Source of the DNA: Daejeonella lutea
GTDB lineage: Bacteria > Bacteroidota > Bacteroidia > Sphingobacteriales > Sphingobacteriaceae
NCBI RefSeq assembly: GCF_900168015.1
Contig: NZ_FUYR01000001.1
Location: 554,698-618,697 of the forward strand
Direction of reading: 5' to 3'
Length of the DNA: 64,000 bases
The translations under genes and the position numbers were made by a program. Below, piece after piece: positions 1 through 10,400 of the stretch; positions within the stretch are counted from its first letter, which is position 1, and every line of letters starts with the position of its first letter. The notes under the pieces were generated by a model. That model worked only from the letters and a program-made list of their open reading frames with translations. It did not search any database and was not told the DNA's origin.

Positions 1-1539
1 GCCTACCCTGGTAGTAACAGCTATTTAATCATTGATGGAGGTACCTTTTATTTTTCGGGTGAAAGTTCTAATATCGGCGGCGGTTCTTATTTTAGTATGG
101 GAATCACTGTAAATCGCAGCCGAACGGTAATAAGAAACCAATGGATTGGGCTCGAAAAAGGGAATGCAGACGTGGCAATGGCTCCCCGCAAGGGTTTTTA
201 TACTTTTTCATATGTCTATGACGTCCTGCTTGAGAATGCAACGCTTATTCCCTGGGAGAAAGATCGGCCTGGTACCGAAAAAGATGTTCCTAACGGTACT
301 TATGGCATCGGGGGCAGTTATGCTTTAAATGCAACATTCCGGAACGTTACCGCTGAAGGTAGTCCGATTCACTGGGGAGTTTTCGGTACCAATTTATTCA
401 AGAATTTCCGGGTTGAGCAATGTATGCTAAACCGGATCGATGTTCATTTCTACTGCTGGAACTTATATATTAAAGATTCAAAAGTTGGCACAAATGGAAT
501 AACAATCACCGGAGGAGGAGATTTGTTTATTGAAAATACAACCTGTAGAAGCAATAGCTTTGTCAGTTTTCGTCGGGATTATGGCGGGAAATGGGATGGT
601 GACATAAGGATAAATAATTGTAAACATGTTCCCACCGGAATGGGAGAGACCGCAATTCTGACCATGGCCGCTGATGATATTGACTATAAATATCCAATAG
701 GTTATGGGCGTACTATTAAGGTCGAAAATATGGTTGTCGATTTTAGTACAGTTCCCAATTCAAAAGGTATTTCCTGGTTGATGCGTCTGTCTCCATTTTC
801 TCGAGCTGGCTATGGAGGGAGGGTGTTTTTTCCATCCCACATGGAATTTAAGAATGTGGTAGTAGAGGGAAGGGAGCAAGGAATGCGACTTCTCAATATC
901 CCTGATCCGCAAAATTTCCAGCTTTCCAAACGTGGCTCATACGATGGCGTTCAAGTCCGGACGAATTGCAAAATGATATTTGAAGATATTCACCTTGAGA
1001 AGTTAGGCGCTTCGGATCCGCAGGCAATCGATCAGGTTCACTTATCCTTAAAAAATACTTCAAATTCAACCTATACTGATGAATATGCGTTGTATCCAAG
1101 TATCCAAGTGAACGGTTGTAATGAATTCGCCGCTCATCTTGGAGGCAGTATTGTTGAGATGAGTGTCGGTAATTGTAAGATTATCCGCTTTACCGGGGCA
1201 TTGAACGGTTCACTTAGAGGATCGTTGACTTTCACAAACTGTAAGTTTGAAGCTTCAGTTATAAAGACTGAAAAACCATATTACAGCATTGCGGCAACTC
1301 TAGGGACGAGCTTCACAAATTGTATAATTTATGCACCCCGGGTAGACGAACTTGCACACCCGGAATTAGTGGATAGAATCGGCTTTATTCAAATAAACAA
1401 AGGGGTTCTCTATAATCATTTGAATACGCGACTGGGTAACGACATTGTAGCTTATCACAAAAGTCAAGGGCTGACATTTAGTGAACGATTCATATCGATG
1501 CTCAAAGCCCATCATGAGCTTGAGTCATGGGGTGTATAA
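1..1539 (+). CDS. Right-handed beta-helix protein, 5' truncated by window edge
   Basis: Frame 1 is open from the first base, so the true start and any signal peptide lie left of the window; the ATG at 97 is only the first internal methionine. The visible 512 codons show short beta-strand repeats with regularly spaced Asn, Gly, Cys and aromatic residues (for example ENTTC, NNCKH, TNCKF), typical of pectate-lyase-like parallel beta-helix proteins. Bacteroidota place such proteins in polysaccharide utilisation loci as lyases, epimerases or glycan-binding tails. It converges on the SMP-30 gene with an 17-bp gap. No catalytic triad could be assigned, so enzymatic activity is not claimed. The context with heparinase-like enzymes and uronate genes makes a role in uronic-acid glycan breakdown plausible. 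Confidence 0.7.
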   Translation, partial: AYPGSNSYLIIDGGTFYFSGESSNIGGGSYFSMGITVNRSRTVIRNQWIGLEKGNADVAMAPRKGFYTFSYVYDVLLENATLIPWEKDRPGTEKDVPNGTYGIGGSYALNATFRNVTAEGSPIHWGVFGTNLFKNFRVEQCMLNRIDVHFYCWNLYIKDSKVGTNGITITGGGDLFIENTTCRSNSFVSFRRDYGGKWDGDIRINNCKHVPTGMGETAILTMAADDIDYKYPIGYGRTIKVENMVVDFSTVPNSKGISWLMRLSPFSRAGYGGRVFFPSHMEFKNVVVEGREQGMRLLNIPDPQNFQLSKRGSYDGVQVRTNCKMIFEDIHLEKLGASDPQAIDQVHLSLKNTSNSTYTDEYALYPSIQVNGCNEFAAHLGGSIVEMSVGNCKIIRFTGALNGSLRGSLTFTNCKFEASVIKTEKPYYSIAATLGTSFTNCIIYAPRVDELAHPELVDRIGFIQINKGVLYNHLNTRLGNDIVAYHKSQGLTFSERFISMLKAHHELESWGV

Positions 1540-1556
1540 ATCCGAGGGAGCCTGAA

Positions 1557-2456
1557 TTAACGTGTACTCATTCTCCATTCTCTGCCGGGTAGGTCCGCGC
1601 GAAAACTTTCAATATTGCCCTGATCCTGCATAGTCACGTACACTGTTCTGCCATCTTTGCCTCCAAACGCGATATTGGATGGTTTTTTTCCGATTAAAGT
1701 AATTTCACGAATGACTGTTCCTTGCGGTGACAGTTTTACCACAGTACCTTTGCCAGGGCGTGTTACATAAAGGTTGCCCTCCACATCACATCGCATTCCA
1801 TCCATTCCAAAATCCGCAAATTCGTACAGGATCCGTTTATTACTGATTTTACCTTTCGAGAGATTGTATGCGAGAACCTGACGTGCATGTGTAACATAGA
1901 GGGTTCGATTGTCCGGACTAACCTCAATTCCATTTGTGGTTGACATGCCAGTTTCAAGCAGGTTGACATTACCATTTTTATCGATAGTCCATATTTTTCC
2001 GGTTCTGGCTTTCCAATCCGGGTCGCTGGCATACAGCCGGCCATTGTCATCAATAGCTATATCGTTAGGCTGAGCCATTCCTGGCTCATGAGCATAAACT
2101 GATATTGCCTTCGTTTTCATATTCACTTTCAGGATATTGTGCTTTGTGTAGTCGGCAATAAACATATCTCCCTTCTTGTTAAAACGGATACCATTGCCAA
2201 TACTTCCTGCCGGAAGTTCGATAAACAAGCTTGCCGAACCATCGGGCGTAACCATTCCAATCGTTCCTTCCTTCGAGAAGTTTACGGCATATAATACTCC
2301 ATTTTTGTCTACACCCGGTCCTTCGATACCTGATGTAAAACTTTTGACAGGTGTTAAAACAGATGATGTAAAAAGTGATTCGGGCTTTTCCTGGGAAAAC
2401 GAAGTGTTAACAAGGAGAGAGAAAATCAGAGTTAAATTTGCTACTATTTTATTCAT
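1557..2456 (-). CDS. SMP-30/gluconolactonase/LRE family protein
   Basis: A 299-residue protein with a signal peptide (hydrophobic residues 5-20, cleavage near SFSQ). The body is a six-bladed propeller of the SMP-30/gluconolactonase type: GIEGPGVD with the expected metal-ligand Glu at about residue 45, then repeated GNGIRF, PNDIAID, TNGIEVSPD and DGMRCD motifs that supply the Asn and Asp ligands of this fold. Members are metal-dependent lactonases acting on sugar lactones. A periplasmic location next to uronate and hexosamine genes suggests hydrolysis of an aldonolactone made during glycan oxidation, but the substrate is not determined. It is the only gene transcribed leftward in the first 16 kb, so it has its own promoter in 2457-2656. 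Confidence 0.85.
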   Translation of the reverse strand: MNKIVANLTLIFSLLVNTSFSQEKPESLFTSSVLTPVKSFTSGIEGPGVDKNGVLYAVNFSKEGTIGMVTPDGSASLFIELPAGSIGNGIRFNKKGDMFIADYTKHNILKVNMKTKAISVYAHEPGMAQPNDIAIDDNGRLYASDPDWKARTGKIWTIDKNGNVNLLETGMSTTNGIEVSPDNRTLYVTHARQVLAYNLSKGKISNKRILYEFADFGMDGMRCDVEGNLYVTRPGKGTVVKLSPQGTVIREITLIGKKPSNIAFGGKDGRTVYVTMQDQGNIESFRADLPGREWRMSTR

Positions 2457-2656
2457 AATGATAAGATAATTGAATTTCTGCTCCGCTTAAACGGATGAAA
2501 TAGGTAAAATGTAAAATATTCGATCGCCCTTGTCCAATTTCCTCAAAATAATCTTACTTTTCCACAAGGGGTTTTTAATTTGTTTTCCTTAATAAAGTTA
2601 GTACATTCGGGTACGTAACCGCAAGTAATTTATATTAGAAGTAAAGCCGTATTTTA

Positions 2657-3913
2657 ATGAAGAGATCAGAAAATGAATCATCTGCAGCAGCGACTGCTGA
2701 AAAGAGTACCTGGAGTAAAATAAAAACAATTTTTCTTTCCCTGGGGCCGGGAATAATTATCGCCTCGCTTGTTTTCGGGCCGAGCAAAATGACTATTACG
2801 TCCAAACTGGGTTCGCAATATGCATACGATTTGCTTTGGATAATTGTGGTAGCCATGTTCTTTATGGCAATTTTTACAATTATGGGAGCCAGAATTGGGG
2901 TGGCAACTAAGCAATCACTACTTAGCACGATCAGGCAAAAATGGGGAAAATTGGCAGCCATTGCTGTAGGGATTGGAATATTTTTAGTGACAGTTTCCTT
3001 TCAAGCCGGGAATTCTGTTGGCGTAGGTATAGCCTTGGGAGAGGCGACCGGTACTCCGCTTCTTGTTTGGATTATCTTTTTTAATTTGCTAGGAATCAGC
3101 CTTTTATTTTTCAGAAAATTTTACAAAGTTCTTGAGAAATTGATGATTTTCTTGATCTTGCTTAAACTATTTGCTTTTGTGACTACTTTTTTCCTGGTAA
3201 AACCAGATTACGCTGCAGTGGCGGCAGGTTTCATTCCCGGTATTACCCCAGGATCTCTCGGATTGGTAATTGCATTCTTCGCGTCATGCTTTTCGATAGT
3301 AGCAGCTTTCTACCAGTCATACCTTGTACAGGAACGTATAAAGTTTAACCCTGAAATCGAGGAACATAACAGTAATAGTATAACAGGCATTTGTATACTA
3401 GGAGTGATGACTGCTATCATTATGATCTGCGCGGCAGCAGTTCTTAATAAGCAGGGAATTACTGTCGCTACTGCTTCTGACATGGCGAAGGCTTTGGAAC
3501 CACTTTTTGGCAGTTACGCATCGACATTGTTCCTGATAGGTTTATTCGGAGCTTCATTCTCCGCGCTTGTTGGAAATGCAACATTAGGGGGAACTTTATT
3601 AGGTGACTCCCTGGGATTTGGAAGTCAGCTGAGCTCTACAACTACAAAACTGTTTATTGCCTCTGTAATGATTTTTGGGGCAATTATCGCAATCATCTTT
3701 GGTAAGCTGCCTCTTGAGCTGATCGTATTTGCCCAAAGTGTAACTATCTTTTTAGTGCCGTTTATAGGAATTGCTATGTACGCAGTTTCAAACGATCGTG
3801 CAATTATGGGTGACCGGGTAAATTCAACATTTTTTAAGATTTTTGGCGCACTCGGATTGCTTATCTTATTGGTGCTTGCTATCAGCAATGTGAATCAGAT
3901 ATTCTTCAAATAA
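2657..3913 (+). CDS. Nramp-fold transporter lacking the canonical metal-site motifs
   Basis: A 418-residue integral membrane protein with about 11 hydrophobic segments. The start of the first helix (LGPGIIIASL, residues 29-38) and the overall pattern match the Nramp/SLC11 family. True metal transporters carry DPGN in helix 1 and MPH(N) in helix 6. Here the equivalent stretches read FGPSK (residues 40-44) and IVAAFYQSY (about 214-222), so the expected Asp, Asn and Met ligands are missing. The gene stands immediately before nagA and the nagB-like gene on the same strand. Annotation pipelines will probably call it a divalent metal transporter. The sequence argues against Mn/Fe import, and a sugar-locus role is inferred. 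The fold is fairly sure; the substrate is unknown. Confidence 0.75.
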   Translation: MKRSENESSAAATAEKSTWSKIKTIFLSLGPGIIIASLVFGPSKMTITSKLGSQYAYDLLWIIVVAMFFMAIFTIMGARIGVATKQSLLSTIRQKWGKLAAIAVGIGIFLVTVSFQAGNSVGVGIALGEATGTPLLVWIIFFNLLGISLLFFRKFYKVLEKLMIFLILLKLFAFVTTFFLVKPDYAAVAAGFIPGITPGSLGLVIAFFASCFSIVAAFYQSYLVQERIKFNPEIEEHNSNSITGICILGVMTAIIMICAAAVLNKQGITVATASDMAKALEPLFGSYASTLFLIGLFGASFSALVGNATLGGTLLGDSLGFGSQLSSTTTKLFIASVMIFGAIIAIIFGKLPLELIVFAQSVTIFLVPFIGIAMYAVSNDRAIMGDRVNSTFFKIFGALGLLILLVLAISNVNQIFFK

Positions 3914-4011
3914 TTGTAACGATGAAATGTTCAGCTTCCTTAGGACAAATGCGTTTACGTACACTGTTTAATTTTACATATTGCTAACGATAAAGATTAT
4001 CACTTTCCAGA

Positions 4012-5202
4012 ATGAGTAACGAAAAACTAAAGATATATAACGCCCGAGTTCTAACGCCATACAGGATCCTCGAAAACGCCTCGATACTTGCTAGTGATGG
4101 CAAAATAAGTCATGTTACCCAGGAAAAGGTCGATTTTTCCGATGCTCTTGAGATCGATGCAGGCGGTAAGTACGTTTCCCCTGGCTTTATCGATATCCAT
4201 GTGCATGGAGGTGGCGGGCACGACTTTATGGATGGTTCGGAGGAGGCATTTTTGAAGATCGCTGAAACCCATGCCAAGTATGGAACTACCGGCCTTATGC
4301 CTACCACTTTGACCAGCGAGCTGGATGAACTGTATCATACTCTTGATCTTTACAAACAAGCGGATAAGAATAATACCAAAGGTGCTCAGTTCCTTGGAAT
4401 GCACTTGGAAGGACCTTATTTCTCCATGGCTCAGCGCGGAGCGCAGGATCCGCGTTATATCCGCAATCCGGATCCCAAAGAATACATGGATATTCTTTCC
4501 CGATCTTCCGATATTAAACGCTGGAGCGCAGCCCCGGAGCTTCCGGGAGCTATTGAATTTGCCAACCACCTTCGTTCCAAAGATATTTTGGTTGCTATGG
4601 CGCATACAGATGCCATTTATGAAGAAGCACTCGTGGCTTTTGAAGCTGGGTACACACTGGCTACGCATTTCTATTCCTGTATGTCAGGTGTCTCGAGGCG
4701 CGAATGCTTCCGCTATGCTGGAGTGATAGAAACTGCTTACCTATTGGATGAGATGGATGTTGAGATTATTGCTGATGGGATTCATCTTCCTGCGCCGCTT
4801 TTAAAGCTGATCTACAAAATCAAAGGCCCGGACCGGATTGCGCTCATCACGGATTCAATGCGGGCCGCAGGTATGCCTCCTGGTGAAAGCATATTGGGAA
4901 GTAAGCATAACGGTTTGAAAGTGATTGTGGAAGATGGGGTAGCCAAACTGCCAGATCGTGCGTCGTTTGCAGGCAGTGTAGCTACGTGCGACCGACTGGT
5001 GAGGAATATGATCAATATGGCGGAGGTTCCTTTGCTTGAAGCCATTAAAATGGCTTCGCAAACTCCAGCTAATATTCTGGGTCTTGGTCAAAGTAAGGGT
5101 TCCCTTATCAAAGGCAAGGATGCCGATATAGTGATCTTTGATGAAGACATCCGCGTAAGCACCACAATTGTAGGGGGAAGGGTAATTTATAATAACAACT
5201 AG
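4012..5202 (+). CDS. nagA: N-acetylglucosamine-6-phosphate deacetylase
   Basis: A 396-residue cytoplasmic amidohydrolase, the usual NagA length. It removes acetate from GlcNAc-6-phosphate to give glucosamine-6-phosphate. Motifs seen: HVH at 63-65 after SPGFID, HLEGP with metal ligand Glu133, MAHTD with His198, ATHF with His219, DGIHLP with His258, and ITDSM with the catalytic Asp281. The family usually has THLFNAM where this protein has THFYSCM, a mild deviation in the substrate-phosphate region. It is 47 bp upstream of the nagB-like gene and clearly part of the same operon. No GlcNAc kinase is visible in the window, so the phosphorylating step must be encoded elsewhere. Confidence 0.93.
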   Translation: MSNEKLKIYNARVLTPYRILENASILASDGKISHVTQEKVDFSDALEIDAGGKYVSPGFIDIHVHGGGGHDFMDGSEEAFLKIAETHAKYGTTGLMPTTLTSELDELYHTLDLYKQADKNNTKGAQFLGMHLEGPYFSMAQRGAQDPRYIRNPDPKEYMDILSRSSDIKRWSAAPELPGAIEFANHLRSKDILVAMAHTDAIYEEALVAFEAGYTLATHFYSCMSGVSRRECFRYAGVIETAYLLDEMDVEIIADGIHLPAPLLKLIYKIKGPDRIALITDSMRAAGMPPGESILGSKHNGLKVIVEDGVAKLPDRASFAGSVATCDRLVRNMINMAEVPLLEAIKMASQTPANILGLGQSKGSLIKGKDADIVIFDEDIRVSTTIVGGRVIYNNN

Positions 5203-5249
5203 GTTTGAAATCGATTTATAAAAGATTGAGTAGTTAAGACGATAAGGAA

Positions 5250-6005
5250 ATGAGAGAATTTAAGAAAGAGAAGCTGAACGTTAAAGTATTTGAAGACAGG
5301 CCTCAGCTCGGTACTGCCGCCGCCGACACTTTTACTAAAAAGGTTGTTGAATTATTGGAAACTAAGGAGTATGTCAATGTAATTTTTGCATCCGCTCCAT
5401 CACAAAATGAGTTTCTTGCGGAATTAAATAATAGAGATGTGGAATGGGATCGGATCAATGCTTTCCATATGGATGAATATGTTGGACTAGATAAAGACCA
5501 TCCGGCAGGTTTTGGGAATTTTCTGAAAGACCGCCTTTTCCAGAATGTAAGCTGCCGCGAAGTTCACTATATGAACGGAAATGCTTCGGATATCCAGCAA
5601 GAATGTAAACGCTACGCTGGTCTTTTAACCGAATATCCGACCGATATTGTTATCCTTGGAATAGGGGAGAACACTCACCTCGCATTCAATGACCCGCATG
5701 TTGCTGATTTCAATGATCCGCTGATCGTAAAGGTCGTAGATCTGGACCACGACTGCCGTATTCAGCAAGTAAATGACGGGTGTTTCCCGAGTATCGATCA
5801 GGTACCCACCCATGCTCTGACGATTACGATGCCCGCATTGTTTAAGTCAACATTTGCTTATGCAATCGTTCCGGGTACTTTCAAAGCAAACGCAATTGCA
5901 CACACGATAAACAGCGATATCAGTGAACTTTATCCGTCAACAATACTTAGAAGGCATGATAATGCCACTCTTTTTATCGATGAGAACAGTGCATCAAAGC
6001 TTTAG
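5250..6005 (+). CDS. nagB: Glucosamine-6-phosphate deaminase/isomerase family protein (NagB-like)
   Basis: A 251-residue sugar-phosphate isomerase/deaminase that follows nagA and precedes the sugar permease, as expected for conversion of GlcN-6-P to fructose-6-P and ammonia. The catalytic Asp of HMDEYVGL (Asp75, equivalent to E. coli Asp72) is present. The second active-site loop reads GIGENTHLAFNDP. The His143 equivalent is kept, but the position of E. coli Asp141 is Asn and that of Glu148 is Asp. This matches a divergent NagB-like subfamily that I recall from Bacteroidota and Planctomycetes, which is usually annotated as glucosamine-6-phosphate deaminase. Family and context are firm; the precise amino-sugar phosphate substrate is less so. 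Confidence 0.82.
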   Translation: MREFKKEKLNVKVFEDRPQLGTAAADTFTKKVVELLETKEYVNVIFASAPSQNEFLAELNNRDVEWDRINAFHMDEYVGLDKDHPAGFGNFLKDRLFQNVSCREVHYMNGNASDIQQECKRYAGLLTEYPTDIVILGIGENTHLAFNDPHVADFNDPLIVKVVDLDHDCRIQQVNDGCFPSIDQVPTHALTITMPALFKSTFAYAIVPGTFKANAIAHTINSDISELYPSTILRRHDNATLFIDENSASKL

Positions 6006-6049
6006 GCGAAAAAATTAAGAAATATAAACTGAATAGAAATAAATGTAAT

Positions 6050-7369
6050 ATGAAGAAAAATACCACCGTTGCAGCCGGGTCTTTAAGTCAAAGGGATACT
6101 GTCACAGGAATGATCATTATTGGCTTTATGTTCTTTATGTTCGGGTTCACATCCTGGATCAATGCCATATTAATTCCTTATTTCAAAGTGGCCTTCCAGC
6201 TTAGCCACGTTGCCTCGTACCTGGTGACATTTGCATTTTATATTTCTTACCTCATATTTTCAGTTCCAGCATCGTACCTCCTAAAAAATGTCGGCTTCAA
6301 GAAAGGGATGATGATCGGCTTTTGGGTTATGTCTGCGGGGGCGCTATTATTCGTGCCTGCAGCGATCACAATGACCTATGGGCTGTTTCTGCTTGGTTTA
6401 TTTTCTATTGGTGCGGGACTCGCATTACTACAAACCGCGGCAAACCCGTACATTACAATTTTGGGTCCGAAGGAACGAGCAGCACAGCGATTTAGCATAA
6501 TGGGGATCTGCAACAAAGGCGCAGGAATTTTGGCCCCGCTCTTGTTCGCGGCAGTTATATTTAGGGTGTCTGACAGTGATATGTTTGACAAGCTGGCGAT
6601 GATGAGCGAAGCCGAGAAAAATGCGGCATTACATGAATTGATCCAACGCATTATCATACCTTATGCTTGTGTTGGAGCTTTCTTATTTTTATTAGGCTTA
6701 TTTATCCGTTTTTCACCCTTGCCTGAAATCGATACCGAACATGAAGATAAAGACCTTGCATTAGCTAACTCATCAAAAACAAGTATTACCCAGTTTCCAC
6801 ACCTGGTTTTAGGTGCTATCGCTATATTCTTGCATGTAGGTACACAGGTTATCTCTATTGACACCGTGATAAGTTATGCAGGAACAATGAATCTGAACCT
6901 GATCGAAGCAAAGGTATTTCCATCTTATACCCTCACTGCGCAAATCTGTGCCTATTTTGTCGGGATTATATTTATCCCGAAATTTTTCAGCCAGCTAACA
7001 GCGCTAAAAGTAAGTACAGTATTCGGCCTGGTCCTAACCCTGCTCATTATATTCGCGAAAGGAGAGGTAACCTTTCTCGGTCATACTACCGATGTTTCAA
7101 TATGGTTTGTAGTAATGCTGGGTCTGGCCAATTCACTAGTTTGGGCAGGAGTTTGGCCGCTTGCGCTGGATGGATTAGGCAGGTTTACTAAGATCGGCGC
7201 ATCGCTGATGGTTATGGGTTTGGCAGGAAACGCCATTCTCCCTCTTGTTTATGGGTACTTGGTTGATATCTCGAACGCACGTGAAGCATATTGGGTACTA
7301 TTCCCATGCTATATGTATTTAATATTCTATGCTTTCAAAGGTTATGCATTGAGAAGCTGGTCAAGGTAA
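6050..7369 (+). CDS. FHS-type MFS sugar permease (NagP/FucP-like)
   Basis: A 439-residue major facilitator with 12 predicted helices. The N-terminal half carries the fucose:proton symporter/glucose-galactose family signature: FMFGFTSWINAILIPYF in helix 1 and LLQTAANPYI near residue 125. A short hydrophilic loop near residues 225-245 separates the halves. In Bacteroidota and other bacteria, FHS permeases next to nagA/nagB often import GlcNAc (NagP type), which is the likeliest substrate here. It begins 44 bp after the nagB-like gene. About 120 bp then separate it from the first heparinase-like gene, so transcription may continue. Confidence 0.88.
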   Translation: MKKNTTVAAGSLSQRDTVTGMIIIGFMFFMFGFTSWINAILIPYFKVAFQLSHVASYLVTFAFYISYLIFSVPASYLLKNVGFKKGMMIGFWVMSAGALLFVPAAITMTYGLFLLGLFSIGAGLALLQTAANPYITILGPKERAAQRFSIMGICNKGAGILAPLLFAAVIFRVSDSDMFDKLAMMSEAEKNAALHELIQRIIIPYACVGAFLFLLGLFIRFSPLPEIDTEHEDKDLALANSSKTSITQFPHLVLGAIAIFLHVGTQVISIDTVISYAGTMNLNLIEAKVFPSYTLTAQICAYFVGIIFIPKFFSQLTALKVSTVFGLVLTLLIIFAKGEVTFLGHTTDVSIWFVVMLGLANSLVWAGVWPLALDGLGRFTKIGASLMVMGLAGNAILPLVYGYLVDISNAREAYWVLFPCYMYLIFYAFKGYALRSWSR

Positions 7370-7492
7370 CAAAACGATTACCTGATTCTGGTTTATGGGG
7401 GATGACTGGTGTACAAAGCACCTGGTATCAAGAATTGTTTTGCCTGACTTTTCGATCAAAAGACTTCGATTATATAATTAAACAAGACTGAT

Positions 7493-10400
7493 ATGAATAA
7501 ACTAGTACTTTTTTTGCTGGTAGGTTTAACCCTGACTATTAATCGTGCAGAAGCACAGAATCGGGTGCCCTATAAGCTGTTTAATGACTTTGAGACTGGA
7601 GAACTTTACGGCTGGGAAACCTATCCTTATGCTCAGGATATTGCCTTCGATGCGCTTTATTACGCTAGAAAAACCCCGACGTATAAAAACAGCAAGTATG
7701 CACTTGCAAGACCGTTTAAAGCACACGATACAAACGAGCTTTACCAAGGTTTCACGAAGAGATTAAATTTATACACATCGGCCGACACAAGAATTAAGGC
7801 TGCAATTTATTTCCAAAGTGACCGAAATCCTGAATCTCTAGAATTGTCCTTAGGAACGTTTGATGGGAAGAGGTATATGCACACAATTACAAAACCACTG
7901 GCAAACACCTGGCTCGAACTGGATCTTCCCATTTCTGTTTTCAACCTGAATGGGCAGGCTCTTACACCCAATGAACACATTCAGGTAATCACCATCAAAG
8001 GATCTTACCCAATTGTAAATTACCTCTTCACCTACACAATTTTAATGGACGACTTCCAGATCAATGGTGAGCGGGATCGTTCTTTCACAGCGTCTGAGCC
8101 AGTTTCAACTAATTTCGAAATGTTTGAGACCACAATTCTCAATAAGCATTTCTTTTATGGTGACAACATTAATTTGCGGGTAGCTCCGGAAGGAAATATT
8201 GCGCTGAAGCAGGTAAAAGGAACATTAGTTGATAGCAAAGGAATTATTGTAAAGGACAATGTATCGTTGAAACAGAATGGAAGTGAATGGGAAACTGGTC
8301 CTGTTTATAAACTCAATTCGAAAGATGTTCGCGGTCAATGGGAGTTTCGTGTGAAAGCTCAGGATGAGAATGGTGGTGATTTAAGCCAAAGTTTCCGTTT
8401 TCTTGTCCCTGGAAATAAGATCAGTGAGCATCCTAGATTATTTTTCTCAGCAGACGAGCTTAAAACACGACTTGCCAATGAGAAATCACCAGTTGCCAAA
8501 CGTATTCTTGATCATGCGCTTGAAGAAAAGAACTTCATGAAGGTCAACGTCGATGCAATAAAGGAAGGTGTGGACCGTACGGCGGAAAACCTTGTTGGGG
8601 GGCCCTATGCGAGAAATTCTGTGGGTTATAATGCCTATGCGGAATGGAATAATCCAAACGGCGCATTAGGGAAGGTGATTGAGGAAGGCAGTTTTCATTA
8701 TGCATTTACCGGCGACAAAGCTGCAGGTGAGCAGGCAAAAAAAGCTTTACTCAAACTGGCCTCTTTTACCAAATGGAACAGTGACTGGATGCTTGAACGT
8801 AAATTCTGGACTTATTATCCTGTAGGTTACACCATCAAACCAGTAGCATATGGCTATGATATGCTTTATGACTTGCTTACTGAGCAAGAGCGTGCTCTTG
8901 TTCGAAACGCTATAATGGAAAAAGGTATCAAGTTATTTCAACGCGATATGGTTGAAATGAATCGCATGCCGTCGAATCAAACCAATCATATTGCCGTACT
9001 CGTTGCCGGTTTCGGTATGGCTGCAACAGCTATTTATGGTGACGATCCCTCCAATCCATATCTGGAGCCTTACCTTTCTGGAATCATTACAAAAGCAAAA
9101 ACCTTTATCGATCGCACTTACTACGAAGATGGAAGTTACGGAGAGCCAAAAAGTGGTTATATGAATATGGCGACCAAAGATATTGTTGAAATGCTCGCGG
9201 CTATTGAAAGAAATTTTGGTGTGGATTATACTACTACCACTAATTTGCCTAATTACTATAAATATCCGCTTCAGGCAAGTGCATCAAATGGTTTATTACA
9301 AGACTTTGGTGACGGAGGTGGACCGCAGGGTATCGGTGTCGCGTTTGGTCCGCAGGTGCATGCACAATGGCTGGTGAATCGAACAAAAAATCCTTTTTTA
9401 TATCACTATGTAAAGCCATACTGGGAATCCGGGAAGGGTGGATTTCTTGGATATCTTTGGTACCGCGACGACATAACACCGTCAAAGCGAGAGATTCTTC
9501 CAACATCCAAAGTGTTTTCGGCTCAGGGAATGGTGATGCGCTCGGGTTGGGATGAGCCGGCTACTATCATCACTTCGAGAGTGGGACCAAATTCCAATCA
9601 CTATCATTACGACCAGGGGAGCTTCCAGATCATAACAAACGGGGAAGCGCTGTTGACAGATCCGGGAGTGGGATATTTAGGCTATTACGCGAATCTGGAC
9701 TATCTGGGATATAACGTAAATTCCATCGCTCATAATGTACTTTTGGTGGACCACGACCCAGAAAGCCAGGCGCCGGCACACTACGATAATGGTATTAAAG
9801 CCCTGACAGACTGGCCGCGCATGACTCACACTTTCATTGGGAAGAATGCAGATGCCCTTGAAAGCGACCTCGCAACTGTTTACAAGGATAAACTTGAAAA
9901 GTATACCCGCACACTCCTTTATACAAAGACGGGTCCTATATTCTTGTTCGATCAAATTAAAAGTAAATCTTCGAAGGGACATGTATACGACTGGTTGTTC
10001 CACGCCCCGGCGAATGACGGAAACCTAAGTTCAATTACTTATAAGGATCGCAGGATGCAAATACAGCGACCAAATGCACGTCTTACAATGGATGTAATTT
10101 CACCAGATATTGCAAACTCAAGGATTCGCGACCGCTTTTCCAATAAGACCTATTCCGAAAGCTTCCTAAGTTTGGAGACCAGGCAAGACCTAGTCTCAAC
10201 AAATTTCTTCGCAGTACTTTTACCTGAAGCAAAGCCCTCTACAGGAGTATATGTTTCGCCGGCAACCACCCGCATAGATGCTCCAGGGTGGATTGGGGCA
10301 AAAATCGTCCACGGCAATGGTTCTGATCTGGGCTTCTTCAAAACTGACCACACAGGGACGACCACGGCAGGCGATTTTACAACGGATGCAAGCCGTTTTA

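Noticed and set aside
2657..3913. Annotation as a manganese/iron importer
   Set aside because: The residues that bind the metal in Nramp helices 1 and 6 are absent; only the fold is supported.
4051..4668. 205-codon leftward frame inside nagA
   Set aside because: It lies wholly antisense to a gene with complete catalytic motifs, and its translation has no recognisable features.
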